64,000 nucleotides of DNA from an uncultured Actinoplanes sp. (GTDB lineage: Bacteria > Actinomycetota > Actinomycetes > Mycobacteriales > Micromonosporaceae): contig NZ_CAKUCL010000001.1 of assembly GCF_934643405.1 (NCBI RefSeq), positions 1 through 64,000 on the forward strand. The letters run 5' to 3'. The translations under genes were made by a program, and so were the position numbers. Each line of letters opens with the position of its first letter. Position 1 is the first letter of the stretch. This document shows, piece by piece, positions 55,224 to 64,000 of the stretch. The notes below the pieces were generated by a model. The model was not told where the DNA came from, did not search any database, and saw only the letters and a list, made by a program, of their open reading frames with translations.

Positions 55224-56350
55224 AAGGCGGCGAAGCGGCGGCGGTCCTGCCCGGCCATCACGGTGAAGTCGCCGCCGGCCTCGAGCGTGCGGGAGACGCG
55301 GTTGACCGCCAGGACACGCACGCCGATGACGCCGTTCGCCTGCGGCGCCCAGGGGGCGAGGTCGCCGGTGCTCGTCACGGCGGCGAGCTTGAACCTCGGC
55401 GACGATCCGTCGGCGCAGGCGCCGTGCGCGCCGTTCTTGCTGGTCAGGCACGCGCTGTCGAAATGGCCGCCGACGTAGGTGATGCCGCCGGCGGTGGCGA
55501 TGGCGGCCGCGTCGCCGTCGAAGACCCGCTGCCAGCGCACCTTCCCCCGGAAGGAGTAGGCGATCGCGCGGCCGCCCACGCCGGCCGTCGCCACGGATAC
55601 GCCGTCCGCGTCGACCGCGATGGCGCGCACCTCGGCGGGAGCCCGGGGCAGGAAGTTCTGGTCGACCGCGCCGGTGGTGGCGTGCACCGCGGCCAGTCGC
55701 AGGGTGCCGCTCACCGACTGCACGGTGTGGAAGCCACCGCCCACGAAGACCCGGGAGGCCCGGATCGCCAGGGCGTGGACCGCGTCGTCGGCGGCCGGCC
55801 GCCAGGTGCCGTCCAGCGCGCCGGTGATCAGCGAGAACGCGGCCAGGTTCGCGCGCCGGTGGCCGTCCACGTCGGTGAAGCTGCCGCCCAGATAGAGACG
55901 ATCATTTCCCACGGCCAGGGCGTACGCCGTACCGGTGAGACTGTGCCGGAAGGAACTCACCGCGCCGGTCCCGGGGTGCAGCCGCACCAGCGAGTCGCGG
56001 TCCCGGCCGCCGACCTCGTGGAAGTCACCGGCCGCGTAGACGCTGTCGCCCGTGGCGGCCAGGGCCCGGACGGTCGCGTCGGCGGGAGGCGCCCACGGCA
56101 GGAGTGCGCCGCTGCGCGAGTCGAAGGCGGCCAGGCGAAGACGAGGGTAGGTGCGGCCGCCGGACGAGGCCGCGGTGAACTCGCCGCCCACGTAGGTGAC
56201 GTCGCCCCGGTGGGCTATCGCGTAGACGCTGCCGTTGAAGGCCGGCGTGGTGGCGCGCGGGCGGGAACTCACTGCTTCGGCGGGGACTCCGGCCACGACG
56301 ACGGTGGTGACGGCCAGGAGCGCGGCGGCGACCCGGGGGATTAGCGGCAC
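55220..56350 (-). CDS. Secreted beta-propeller-like repeat protein (copy 2)
   Basis: The 376-residue product is a paralogue of the protein at 8376. A signal peptide (about 1-25) precedes the same blade motif (TPAFNGSVYAIAHRGD matches TPSFNGSVYAIAYRGD), and it ends RRRFAAF against RRFVAFG. GTG 56350 is preferred: it directly precedes the signal sequence and lies 7 nt after the stop of the phosphodiesterase gene. Unlike copy 1 it is not followed by a LamG gene; the LamG paralogue lies 3.5 kb upstream at 59815. Function unknown, extracellular location likely. Confidence 0.8.
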   Translation of the reverse strand: MPLIPRVAAALLAVTTVVVAGVPAEAVSSRPRATTPAFNGSVYAIAHRGDVTYVGGEFTAASSGGRTYPRLRLAAFDSRSGALLPWAPPADATVRALAATGDSVYAAGDFHEVGGRDRDSLVRLHPGTGAVSSFRHSLTGTAYALAVGNDRLYLGGSFTDVDGHRRANLAAFSLITGALDGTWRPAADDAVHALAIRASRVFVGGGFHTVQSVSGTLRLAAVHATTGAVDQNFLPRAPAEVRAIAVDADGVSVATAGVGGRAIAYSFRGKVRWQRVFDGDAAAIATAGGITYVGGHFDSACLTSKNGAHGACADGSSPRFKLAAVTSTGDLAPWAPQANGVIGVRVLAVNRVSRTLEAGGDFTVMAGQDRRRFAAF

Positions 56351-56357
56351 GAAAGGA

Positions 56358-58496
56358 CTAACCGTCGTACGTCCGGGAAAGTCTCGGGGCGGTCTGATCG
56401 AGATGCTCGGCCGGGTGGGCGTCGAGCGCATCGTGCACCTCGCGGGCGCGGACGGCCGGCTCGCTTCGCAGGCCCAGCATGGCGAGCCACTCGACCAGCT
56501 GCCGGTGGATCGCGTCCGGGCCGTCCAGCTCCGGCTGGGTGATCGGCCAGCGCGCCGGATGGACCAGCATGGCCTCGGTCTGCCAGCCGCCGAGCCCGCC
56601 GTGCGAGCCGACCAGCTCCTCGAACGCGGCCACCTCCTCGGTGACCGGGTCGACCGAGCTGATCAGGACCAGGTCTCCGTTGTGCACCGACTCCTGGTGA
56701 CGCAGGAGATCCCGGCGGGCGTGCGGGCCGTACGGGAGCAGGGGGTCGATGCCCTCGACCCGGCCGTCTCGCAGGTGATGGCTGCCGGAGGTGCCGACCG
56801 CGACCGGGCCGCCCTTGTCGCGGACGACGACCAGGCCGATGCCGGGGTGGGCGGCGAGTCCGCTGATCAGGCGCGGGTAGGCGGTGTCGATCTCGGCGCG
56901 GGTCAGCCGGTGGGTGTAGCGGGTGAGGTAGACCAGCGACAGGTTGCCGGAGGACACCACGATCAGCGGGGACATCTCCTCGATGTCGGACTCGTCGAGG
57001 ACGTGGTGGGCCGTCTCGCCCAGGCGCGAGACCACCTCGTCGAGGGTCTCACCGTACCGCTGACGGAACGTGGCACCCTGGCTCTGGCCGTGGTCGGACA
57101 ACACGACCAAGTGGTAGCGGCGAGCCGCCTCGGGCGCCAGGCGTTCCAGCACGCCGAGCATCCGGTCCAGGCTCTCCAGCTGCCGCATCGACTCCGGCCG
57201 GGCCGGGCCGGCGTGGTGTGCCACCTCGTCGTAGTCGACCAGGTCGCAGTAGATCGCCGGGGCGCCGCGGGCCATCTGCTCGGCGATCAGCGAGACGTTC
57301 ACGTCGCGCAGCAGCATCGAGGCCGGCCGCAGTGCCAGGAACCAGCCGGAGCGGCTCACCCGGGGCAGCAGGTTGCGGCGGCGCTGCAGGCGCGCCTGGT
57401 GCAGCTCGGTGAAAACCTCGCCGATGCCGAGGACCAGGGCACGGGTGAAGCCGTACGGCGAGGCCATGAACGCCGCCCAGCCCCGCGCCGACCGGCCGGG
57501 CAGGGCCGCATGACTGACGGTGAGCAGGTTGACCGCGGCATCCCCGCTGAACGCGTTGCCGATGCTGACCCCGCCGTCGCGCAGCAGTCCCCGCCCGTCG
57601 CTGAGCCGCGGCTCGATCACCGCCGCGTCCCGTGGCCGGTTGGTGACCATGAGCCGGCCGGTGTCCTTCTCGAACCAGCGGAACGCGGGTACCTGCCGCG
57701 ACGCGCCGTGCAGGATGCCGGCCTGGGAGGCGGGCGTGGTCGAGGGCAGCCCGGTGTGCCAGCCGCGCATCGCGTGGCTGCCGGAGCGCAGCCAGTGCCC
57801 GAGCGTGGGCAGGTTCCCGGCGCGCACCGCCCAGCGCAGCACCGGCTCGGACAGGCCGTCGAACTGGACCATGATCAGGCCGGGCTCGGTGCCCGGCCGG
57901 GGCCGGCGCAGGGTGATCAGCGGACCGCCGGCCTGCCGGGCGAGCCGTCGCCGCACCCCGCGCATGAGCCGCTTCGACTCCTTGACGAAGGTGTCGTCGG
58001 TGCCGCTGTCCAGCATCCAGTCGAGGATCGCGGCGAAGACCACGGCCAGGATCGCGGCGATCACCAGGGACGGCAGGCCGCTGATCCGGTTCGCCGGGTC
58101 GAGCTCGAGGGCGACTACGATGACCGAGATCTGGGCGACCACGCCGAGCAGCATCGCGCCCCAGCCGCCGAGCGCCACGATGCCGACCAGCAGCAGCGGG
58201 CGCAGCACCGCGCCCACGCCGGCGACCAGCAGGACCAGCCCGAGCGTGTCGAGGACGTCGGCGCCGCGCACGCCCGGCATCAGCCAGAGCGTGGCGGTGA
58301 GCACGACGAAGGTGACCACGGCCGAGCGCAGCACGGCTCGCGCCCGGTTGACGACGCGGCGCACGCTGAGAAGGGCGCGTAGCTCGGCGCGCCAGTCCCG
58401 CGCGGTCGGCAGGGATGGGGGTTCGTGGGGACTGAGGGCCACCGGGAAACGATCGCACAGGTCGAGGTTTTCCTGGCCGTCCGTGCCGGGAATCAC
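56358..58496 (-). CDS. Membrane-anchored alkaline-phosphatase-superfamily phosphodiesterase
   Basis: The 712-residue protein has an N-terminal membrane domain of about four helices (about residues 55-165), then a soluble alkaline-phosphatase-fold domain. Metal and nucleophile regions are FDGLSEPVLR, PSTTPASQAGILHG (Thr/Ser nucleophile candidate) and SDHGQSQGATF (Asp-His). It resembles actinobacterial nucleotide-pyrophosphatase/phosphodiesterase-like proteins with a holin-like membrane domain. GTG 58496 is taken as start without a good ribosome site; GTG 58442 is possible. The propeller gene follows after 7 nt. Confidence 0.88.
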   Translation of the reverse strand: MIPGTDGQENLDLCDRFPVALSPHEPPSLPTARDWRAELRALLSVRRVVNRARAVLRSAVVTFVVLTATLWLMPGVRGADVLDTLGLVLLVAGVGAVLRPLLLVGIVALGGWGAMLLGVVAQISVIVVALELDPANRISGLPSLVIAAILAVVFAAILDWMLDSGTDDTFVKESKRLMRGVRRRLARQAGGPLITLRRPRPGTEPGLIMVQFDGLSEPVLRWAVRAGNLPTLGHWLRSGSHAMRGWHTGLPSTTPASQAGILHGASRQVPAFRWFEKDTGRLMVTNRPRDAAVIEPRLSDGRGLLRDGGVSIGNAFSGDAAVNLLTVSHAALPGRSARGWAAFMASPYGFTRALVLGIGEVFTELHQARLQRRRNLLPRVSRSGWFLALRPASMLLRDVNVSLIAEQMARGAPAIYCDLVDYDEVAHHAGPARPESMRQLESLDRMLGVLERLAPEAARRYHLVVLSDHGQSQGATFRQRYGETLDEVVSRLGETAHHVLDESDIEEMSPLIVVSSGNLSLVYLTRYTHRLTRAEIDTAYPRLISGLAAHPGIGLVVVRDKGGPVAVGTSGSHHLRDGRVEGIDPLLPYGPHARRDLLRHQESVHNGDLVLISSVDPVTEEVAAFEELVGSHGGLGGWQTEAMLVHPARWPITQPELDGPDAIHRQLVEWLAMLGLRSEPAVRAREVHDALDAHPAEHLDQTAPRLSRTYDG

Positions 58497-58570
58497 CCCG
58501 GCACGGAAGTGACACCCGTTCGGGGGATGGATCGATCCCCGTCTCGCATAGCTTGGATAGGTTCAGCCCG

Positions 58571-59812
58571 GTGCGATTTCGACCTGCATTCCTCGTGATC
58601 CTTCTTCTGGCCGCGGTCGCCGCGTGCAGTGACGGCCGGTCGGCGTCACCACCGGCCGCGTCGTCCCCGAAGGTCGTCGGGTACTTCACCGGCTGGGGCG
58701 TCTACGCACGCGACTTCCAGGTGAAAGACCTCGACACCAACGGCACAGCGGGCCGGCTCACCCATCTCCTGTACGCCTTCGGCAAGGTTGACAACGGCAA
58801 GTGCGCGACGGCGGACAGCTGGGCCGACTACGAGAAGCCGATCGCCGCCGCCGACAGTGTGGACGGCGCGGCGGACGCCGACAACGCCGCGCTGCGCGGC
58901 AACTTCGGGCAGTTGCGCAAGCTCAAGCAGAAGCACCCCGGCCTCAAGGTGCTCTGGTCGTTCGGCGGCTGGACGGGCTCGGCCGGGTTCACCGCCGCCG
59001 CGAAGGACCCGGCCGCCTTCGCCGCCTCCTGCAAGCAACTGGTGCAGGACGCGCGCTGGACCGGCGTGTTCGACGGCGTCGACGTGGACTGGGAGTATCC
59101 GAACGCCTGCGGCCTGGCCTGCGACAAGAGCGGCCCGGACGCGCTCGCCAAGGTCCTCGGCGGGCTGCGGACGGCGCTCGGCCCGCAGGCGCTGATCTCC
59201 GCGGCCGTCCCGGCCGACGTCACCAAGCTGGAGGCGAACGACTACGCCGCGGCGGCCCGGCAGGCGGACTGGCTGGGCGCGATGACCTACGACTATTTCG
59301 GCACCGGCGGCGACGGCGAGGCGCGCGGGGCCGGCGGCGGTCAGGCGGACGGGACCGACGCGGCGGACGCCGGTCACACCGCCGAGCATTCACCACTGAC
59401 CACGTATCCGGGCATTCCGCGCGAGACGTCGACCACTGAGGCCACGATCGACAAGATGCTGAGCCTCGGCATCCCGTCCGGCAAGATCCTGCTGGGCCTC
59501 GGTTTCTACGGTCGCGGCTGGACCGGCGTGACTCAGGCGGCCCCGGGCGGCTCGGCCTCCGGCCCGGCGAACGGCAAGTACGAGAAGGGCATCGAGGACT
59601 ACAAACTCCTGGCGACGCGCTGCCCGCCGACCGGCACGGCGGGCGGCACCGCCTACGCTCACTGCGGCTCCGAGTGGTGGTCCTACGACACGCCGGACAC
59701 GATCAAGGGCAAGATGGCCTACGCCGCCGAGAAGCAGCTGGGGGGCGCCTTCGCCTGGGAGCTGTCCGGGGACACGCCGAAGGCCGACCTCCTCACCGCG
59801 ATGGCGGGCTGA
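58571..59812 (+). CDS. GH18 chitinase, predicted lipoprotein
   Basis: The 413-residue TIM-barrel enzyme carries the GH18 catalytic motif DGVDVDWE (168-175), with Glu175 the acid and Asp171/173 supporting. A signal peptide ends in lipobox AVAAC with Cys19 lipidated, so it is tethered to the cell surface. KVVGYFTGWGVY and WSFGGWTGS are typical flanking motifs. A Gly/Asp/Ala-rich insert sits near 250-275. GTG 58571 gives a normal signal peptide; a TTG at 58553 is less likely. It probably degrades chitin or other beta-1,4-GlcNAc polymers. Confidence 0.93.
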   Translation: MRFRPAFLVILLLAAVAACSDGRSASPPAASSPKVVGYFTGWGVYARDFQVKDLDTNGTAGRLTHLLYAFGKVDNGKCATADSWADYEKPIAAADSVDGAADADNAALRGNFGQLRKLKQKHPGLKVLWSFGGWTGSAGFTAAAKDPAAFAASCKQLVQDARWTGVFDGVDVDWEYPNACGLACDKSGPDALAKVLGGLRTALGPQALISAAVPADVTKLEANDYAAAARQADWLGAMTYDYFGTGGDGEARGAGGGQADGTDAADAGHTAEHSPLTTYPGIPRETSTTEATIDKMLSLGIPSGKILLGLGFYGRGWTGVTQAAPGGSASGPANGKYEKGIEDYKLLATRCPPTGTAGGTAYAHCGSEWWSYDTPDTIKGKMAYAAEKQLGGAFAWELSGDTPKADLLTAMAG

Positions 59813-59814
59813 GC

Positions 59815-60525
59815 TCAGCCGATCGTCACCCAGACGTTGTCCAGCGCGCCGTTGAACTGGTCGTTGTCCCGGAAGGCACCCTTTCCGCCGATGCTCAGCG
59901 GGCGGTTGTTGCGCACCGAGAGGCTCGCCGGGACCGCCGTCCGGCCGCGGGGGACGCCGTCCACGTCGACCGTCAGCGAGGTACCGGCGCGGCGGCACCG
60001 CAGCGCGTGCCAACGGCCGTCGGCGACGCTGACCGTGCTGGTGGCTATCCGGATGCGGGGCTTGCGCTCGTCGACCAGCACGCAACTGGGCCGGCCCGCC
60101 ATGCCGTCCACCTGGAGCTTCCACTGGCTGCTGGACTTCGAGTAGCCCTTCTGGACCACGTTCTGGCCCTTGCTGGTCTGGCCGGGCGCGAGCAGGACGT
60201 CCGCGCCGTACGCGAAGTTCCTGGTTCCCGGGTTGAGGTCGGCCGTGGTCGGGGCCTGGAGCGCGACGTGCGGGCACACCCGCGAGGTGCAGCGGGCCGG
60301 GAACGCGAGGGCCATGCCCCGGCCGTGCACCACCTGGCGGACGACCCCGCCGTGGCCGGAGATCACCCGCAGGGTGTGGCCGTTGCCGGAGCCGTCCAGG
60401 ACCAGCCTTCGGACGTCGAACGGGTACACGGCGATGGTGCCGGGCGGCGGCGCCCCGACGGCCGGGACCGCGGCCCCGACCGAGGAGACGGCGGCAAGCA
60501 ACACGCCGAACCAACGTGATCGCAT
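59815..60525 (-). CDS. Secreted LamG/concanavalin-like jelly-roll protein (copy 2)
   Basis: The 236-residue product is a paralogue of the LamG protein at 9512: signal peptide (about 1-24), one jelly-roll domain, conserved cysteines (RCTSRVC, SCVL, LRC) and shared segments such as VVQKGYS and GGKGAFRDNDQFNGALDNVW against GGKGSFTDNDQFQGVLDEVW. Its gene converges with the chitinase gene, 2 nt apart. The matching propeller paralogue is 3.5 kb away on the same strand, separated by the phosphodiesterase gene. Ligand unknown; chitinase proximity hints at an extracellular polysaccharide. Confidence 0.82.
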   Translation of the reverse strand: MRSRWFGVLLAAVSSVGAAVPAVGAPPPGTIAVYPFDVRRLVLDGSGNGHTLRVISGHGGVVRQVVHGRGMALAFPARCTSRVCPHVALQAPTTADLNPGTRNFAYGADVLLAPGQTSKGQNVVQKGYSKSSSQWKLQVDGMAGRPSCVLVDERKPRIRIATSTVSVADGRWHALRCRRAGTSLTVDVDGVPRGRTAVPASLSVRNNRPLSIGGKGAFRDNDQFNGALDNVWVTIG

Positions 60526-60555
60526 GACCGAATTATTACTTGTGACGCAAATGTC

Positions 60556-62055
60556 TCAGCCCATGGGGGCGCTCTCCACCGGGAGATCCTCCTTGTGCGC
60601 CCGGACCATCACGGCCGCCACGACGGCGGCCAGCAGGATCAACCCGGCTGCCCAGGTGAAGGCCGCCGAGTAGCCGTCGATCTGCGCGAGCAACCCGAGC
60701 CGCTGCCCGTCCTGCGGCGAGGTGGGCACGTGGCTGGTCATGTACGCCGTGATCGCGCTGGTCGCGATCGTGTTCAGCAGGGCGGTCCCCAGCGACGCCC
60801 CCACCTGCTGCGTGGCGTTCAGCGCGGCACTCGCCGCGCCCGCGTCGTGCGACGGCACCCCGACCAGCGCCAGGCTGGACAGCGGCACGAACGTGAAGCC
60901 CAGGCCCAGGCCCAGCAGGATCTGCGCGGGCGCGAGATGGGCCCAGAACGACGTGTCCAGGTCGATCGTGCGCAGCCACACCATGCCGAGCGCGGAGATG
61001 ATCGGCCCGCCGATCATCATGATCCGTGGCCCGATGCGCGGCAGCAGGTTGCTGGCCAGCGTTGCCGAGATCAACACACCCGCGGTGACCGGCAGCGACG
61101 CGTACCCCGCCTCCAGCGGCTTGTAGCCCAGCACGTTCTGCAGGTACAGGGTCAGGAACAGGAACGCGCCCAGCAACCCGGCGCCGACCAGGGCCGAGGT
61201 GATGTACGCGCCGCCGCGGTTGCGGTCCGCCACGATGCGCAGCGGCAGCAACGGGTTCCGCACCCGCCGCTCGATCAACACGAAGATCAGCACCAGGACG
61301 ACCCCGCCGATGATGAAGGCCAGTGTCTTCGGCGAGTCCCAGCCGCCGCCCGGCTTGGCCGCCTCGGTGAAGCCGTAGACCAGCGCGGCCAGGCCCGCGG
61401 TCACCACGATCGCGCCCGGCACGTCGTACGAGGTGTCGCCGTAGGCCTTGCTCTCCGGCACCAGCGGGATGGCCAGCACCAGCGCGGCCAACGCGACCGG
61501 GATGTTGACCAGCAGGCACCAGCGCCAGTCCGCGTACTCGGTGAGCACTCCGCCGAGCAGCAGACCGACCGCCGAGCCGCCGCCGGCGATCGCGCCGTAC
61601 ACCGCGAAGGCCTTCGCCCGCTCCCGCGCCTCGACGAACAGGACGGTCAGCAGGGCCAGCGACGCCGGAGCGAGCAGCGCGCCGAAGGCACCCTGCAGCG
61701 CCCGCGCGGCGAACAGCATCTCGCCGGTCTGCGACAGGCCGCCCACCGCGGACGCGACCGCGAAGCCGACCGCGCCCACGATGAAGGTGCGCTTGCGCCC
61801 CCAGTAGTCGGCGATCCGCCCGCCGAGCAGCAGCAGACCGCCGAACGCCAGCGTGTACGCGGTCACCACCCACTGCCGGTCGGCGTCGGTGATGTCGAGC
61901 GCCCGCTGCGCGCTCGGCAGCGCGATGTTCACGATCGTGGCGTCCAGCACGACCATCAGCTGGGCGATGGCGATGACCCCGAGCGCAACCCAGCGCCGTG
62001 GATGTGGCTGGTTCAGTTCACTTTCCGTACCCGGCGCTTCCGCGGCTGCGGACAT
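60556..62055 (-). CDS. DHA2-family MFS drug exporter (EmrB/QacA type)
   Basis: The 499-residue protein has 14 predicted membrane helices, with family motifs VVLDATIVNIALPSAQ in helix 1, GGRIADYWGRKRTF in the first cytoplasmic loop, and GPRIMMIGG later. These fit a proton-driven exporter of hydrophobic drugs or antibiotics. No regulator adjoins it. The start is ATG 62055. Confidence 0.94.
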   Translation of the reverse strand: MSAAAEAPGTESELNQPHPRRWVALGVIAIAQLMVVLDATIVNIALPSAQRALDITDADRQWVVTAYTLAFGGLLLLGGRIADYWGRKRTFIVGAVGFAVASAVGGLSQTGEMLFAARALQGAFGALLAPASLALLTVLFVEARERAKAFAVYGAIAGGGSAVGLLLGGVLTEYADWRWCLLVNIPVALAALVLAIPLVPESKAYGDTSYDVPGAIVVTAGLAALVYGFTEAAKPGGGWDSPKTLAFIIGGVVLVLIFVLIERRVRNPLLPLRIVADRNRGGAYITSALVGAGLLGAFLFLTLYLQNVLGYKPLEAGYASLPVTAGVLISATLASNLLPRIGPRIMMIGGPIISALGMVWLRTIDLDTSFWAHLAPAQILLGLGLGFTFVPLSSLALVGVPSHDAGAASAALNATQQVGASLGTALLNTIATSAITAYMTSHVPTSPQDGQRLGLLAQIDGYSAAFTWAAGLILLAAVVAAVMVRAHKEDLPVESAPMG

Positions 62056-62154
62056 CGGCGGCCCCTTCCCCCCAGGTGTGCCATCCGCCTCGACCGTATG
62101 AACGGTTTCCGGCGCCGAACACCCTCTGAGCAGGGAATGAGACGTGGCTCTCCT

Positions 62155-63459
62155 TTATCCGCGGGCCGCTCCGGCGGACTGCGAGGTGGAGGTGTCCAGC
62201 GGCACCTCGTCGCTCTGCACCAGACCGAGCTGCACGCTCTGGCGCGGCAGGAGCGCGTCGAGGAGCCAATCGCTCGCCACCCGCACCCGGTTCCCCGGCA
62301 TCGACAGCAGGTGGTACCCGCGGGTGACCACCTTGGCGATCACACCGCGCAGCGGGATGCCGAGCGGGTTCGCCGCCGAGTCCAGACCGCCGAGATCGAC
62401 CACAAAACCAAGATCATGGTGCCGGTACGGGCGGCGCCGGCCATGCCCGTACGAGGCCGCGATGTTCTTCGCCGCGGCGGTGCCCTGTCGCGTGGCGTGC
62501 TGCGCGGTCATCCCGGTGAGTTCGCCCGGCCGGGTCAGGTCGGGCACCGCGGCCGCGTCCCCGATCGCGTAGACGTCGGGGTAGCCCGGCACGTTGAGGA
62601 ACTCGTCGACCACGACCCGGCCCTCGCGCAGCGGCAGCCCCAGCCCGGCGACCACCGGGTCGGGCCGCACCCCGACGCACCAGATCAGCGACTTCGTCGC
62701 CAGGAACTCGCCGGTGGACAGCAGGACGCCGTCCATCGTCGCCTCCTTGACGCTGGTCTTGGTCAGCACCTCGACGCCGCGGTCGCGCAGCACGTCGTCG
62801 GCCGCGACAGCCAGCCTCTCGTCGAGCGACGGCAGCACCCGGTCGGCGGTGTCGATCAGCAGCCAGCGGGGCTTGCCCCACAGGTGCGGCCACTTCCGCA
62901 CCAGCGAGTCGGTGTAGAGCACGCCCTGCGCGGCCACCTCGGTGCCGGTGTAGCCGGCGCCGGAGACCACGAACGTGCAGCGCGCCTGCTGCTCGGCCGG
63001 GTCGGTGGCGATGGCCGCCATCTCGATCTGGCGGGTGATGTGGTCGCGCAGGTACAGCGCCTCCGCGATGCCTCGGAAGCCGTGCGCGTACATGCTGACG
63101 CCGGGCACCGGTAGCAGCTTGTTGACGCTCCCGGCGGCGATGATCAAGCGGTGGTAGCCGATGGTCCCCTGCCGGCCGTCCGGGTCACGGTAGGTCACCG
63201 TGCGGCCGTTCAGGTCGAAGTCGTCGACGTGGCCGAGGATCACCGTGGCCTGCGGCAGCGTCGCGCCGAGCGACACGGTTACCCGTCGCGGCTCCAGAAT
63301 CGCGGCCGAGACCTCGGGCAGCAACGGCAGGTACAGGAAGTAGTCGGTCGGGTTGATCACGACGATCTCCGCGCCGCCGCGAGCCAGCTTGCACAATTCT
63401 CGGGCGGCCGTGAACCCGGCGAAGCCGGCCCCGACGATCACGATGCGTGGGCGTGCCAT
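62155..63459 (-). CDS. Type II NADH dehydrogenase-like flavoprotein
   Basis: The 434-residue FAD oxidoreductase has the FAD-binding motif IVIVGAGFAGFTAARE at the N-terminus, an NADH-binding motif VVSGAGYTGTEVAAQ near 165-180 and a C-terminal IGDAAAV FAD motif. It resembles NDH-2 enzymes, which oxidise NADH and reduce menaquinone at the membrane without pumping protons. It is a single gene. The NDH-2 call rests on overall layout; a ferredoxin- or sulfide-linked relative is possible. Confidence 0.88.
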   Translation of the reverse strand: MARPRIVIVGAGFAGFTAARELCKLARGGAEIVVINPTDYFLYLPLLPEVSAAILEPRRVTVSLGATLPQATVILGHVDDFDLNGRTVTYRDPDGRQGTIGYHRLIIAAGSVNKLLPVPGVSMYAHGFRGIAEALYLRDHITRQIEMAAIATDPAEQQARCTFVVSGAGYTGTEVAAQGVLYTDSLVRKWPHLWGKPRWLLIDTADRVLPSLDERLAVAADDVLRDRGVEVLTKTSVKEATMDGVLLSTGEFLATKSLIWCVGVRPDPVVAGLGLPLREGRVVVDEFLNVPGYPDVYAIGDAAAVPDLTRPGELTGMTAQHATRQGTAAAKNIAASYGHGRRRPYRHHDLGFVVDLGGLDSAANPLGIPLRGVIAKVVTRGYHLLSMPGNRVRVASDWLLDALLPRQSVQLGLVQSDEVPLDTSTSQSAGAARG

Positions 63460-63753
63460 GGGTCCCCCTGAGCAGTCCGGATCGATCCTAGGTTCACGCT
63501 AATGCAAAGCGGCCGCGTCAGAAGTGACCCGGACAACACCCTGAGCAACACCCGTTCGGCCGAGCGCTTCCTGACCGAACGGACGTCATCCGGCCATCGA
63601 CGCATGCGCGTCTGGACATGTGCCGGGCGATGCCCACACGGGGAGGCATCGACCGAGCCGGACGGAGTGGGGGGAGACGTGAACGGGAGCGCGGTTCTTG
63701 ATCCGCGACGGTACGCTCACGTCCCCCCGCACTCCCCGATCGGACTTCCCCGC
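63460..63753. other. Intergenic region before the SigE-family gene
   Basis: These 294 bp hold the upstream regions of the divergent NDH-2 and SigE-family genes. No hairpin, palindrome or small gene stood out. A purine-rich GGGGGGAG at 63669-63676 precedes an in-frame GTG at 63679, which could extend the sigma factor by 25 codons. Confidence 0.4.
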
Positions 63754-64000
63754 ATGGACGCCCGCGAGGCTGACTACGCGCTCTTCGTCCGCACCCGGAC
63801 ACACGCGTTGTTGCGCTCGGCGTACCTGCTGACCGGCGATCAGCACCTCGCCGAGGATCTCGTTCAGGAGGCCCTGGCCCGCACCCATCGGGCCTGGTCC
63901 CGATTGGACCGGCCGGAGAACGCCGAGGCCTACGCGCGCAAGGTGATGTACCACGCGCAGGTGTCCGTCTGGCGCCGGCCGAAGGTGGCCGAGGTGCTGC
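63754..64000 (+). CDS. SigE-family ECF-type sigma factor, N-terminal part (runs off right edge)
   Basis: The frame from ATG 63754 is open to the window end (82 residues). It shows region 2 of the actinobacterial SigE-family group: YALFVRTRTHALLRSAYLL, then LAEDLVQEALARTHRAW. These small sigma factors are numerous in Micromonosporaceae and Streptomyces and often lie beside a membrane anti-sigma protein, which would be to the right. GTG 63679 is an alternative start with a better ribosome site. Confidence 0.88.
   Translation, partial: MDAREADYALFVRTRTHALLRSAYLLTGDQHLAEDLVQEALARTHRAWSRLDRPENAEAYARKVMYHAQVSVWRRPKVAEVL

Noticed and set aside
60595..63114. 839-residue open frame on the plus strand
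   Set aside because: It is an antisense shadow of the DHA2 exporter and NDH-2 genes, which have full family motifs on the minus strand.

Overview
The window is high-GC DNA (about 70% G+C, third codon positions mostly G or C) with frequent GTG and TTG starts, many ATGA stop/start overlaps, lipoprotein-type sugar-binding proteins and LacI regulators. It reads as the chromosome of a soil actinomycete. The gene set (type-E sigma factor, partner-switching sigma factor, CBM-tagged glucanases, rhamnose regulon) suggests Micromonosporaceae, perhaps Actinoplanes; that assignment is inference. I saw no phage, conjugative module, CRISPR array, tRNA or rRNA. The only mobile DNA is a small IS5-type transposase remnant at 37.0 kb.

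Layout. 0-5 kb: edge-truncated sensor kinase, then ahcY behind an S-adenosylhomocysteine riboswitch, a CPA1 cation/proton antiporter and two small exported proteins. 5-8.2 kb: TetR-regulated ABC export operon. 8.4-10.2 kb: a translationally coupled pair of secreted proteins (beta-propeller plus LamG); the same pair recurs, split apart, at 55-60 kb. 10.2-11.7 kb: DUF1707 protein and an NmrA-like reductase. 11.7-27.6 kb: a complete L-rhamnose regulon. A LacI repressor separates two divergent operons. The leftward one encodes aldolase/dehydrogenase, rhamnulokinase, LutABC L-lactate oxidation and an isomerase-like protein. The rightward one encodes RhaTPQS uptake, mutarotase and rhamnose isomerase. 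Together they take rhamnose to DHAP plus L-lactaldehyde, then L-lactate, then pyruvate. Matching palindromes follow each promoter, and both operons have long, U-poor, repeat-bearing leaders.

27.7-33.3 kb: orphan histidine kinase, small membrane protein, and a second sugar ABC importer with its LacI regulator. 33.3-44.4 kb: two secreted polysaccharide-active proteins sharing a discoidin (F5/8C) domain and CebR-like operators. Between them lie a phosphoesterase, a YdeI-like protein, a decayed methyltransferase/IS remnant, glyA behind a ZTP riboswitch, a DMT transporter, an MFS exporter and an XRE regulator/SDR pair.

44.4-52.7 kb: aldo/keto reductase, ArsB-like permease, an anti-sigma partner-switching pair divergent from a SigB/F-type sigma factor, a GH13 enzyme, DedA protein, coiled-coil protein and HAD phosphatase. 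52.7-64 kb: FAD monooxygenase, B-type DyP peroxidase, second propeller protein, membrane phosphodiesterase, GH18 chitinase lipoprotein, second LamG protein, DHA2 exporter, NDH-2-like dehydrogenase, and the start of a SigE-family sigma factor at the right edge.
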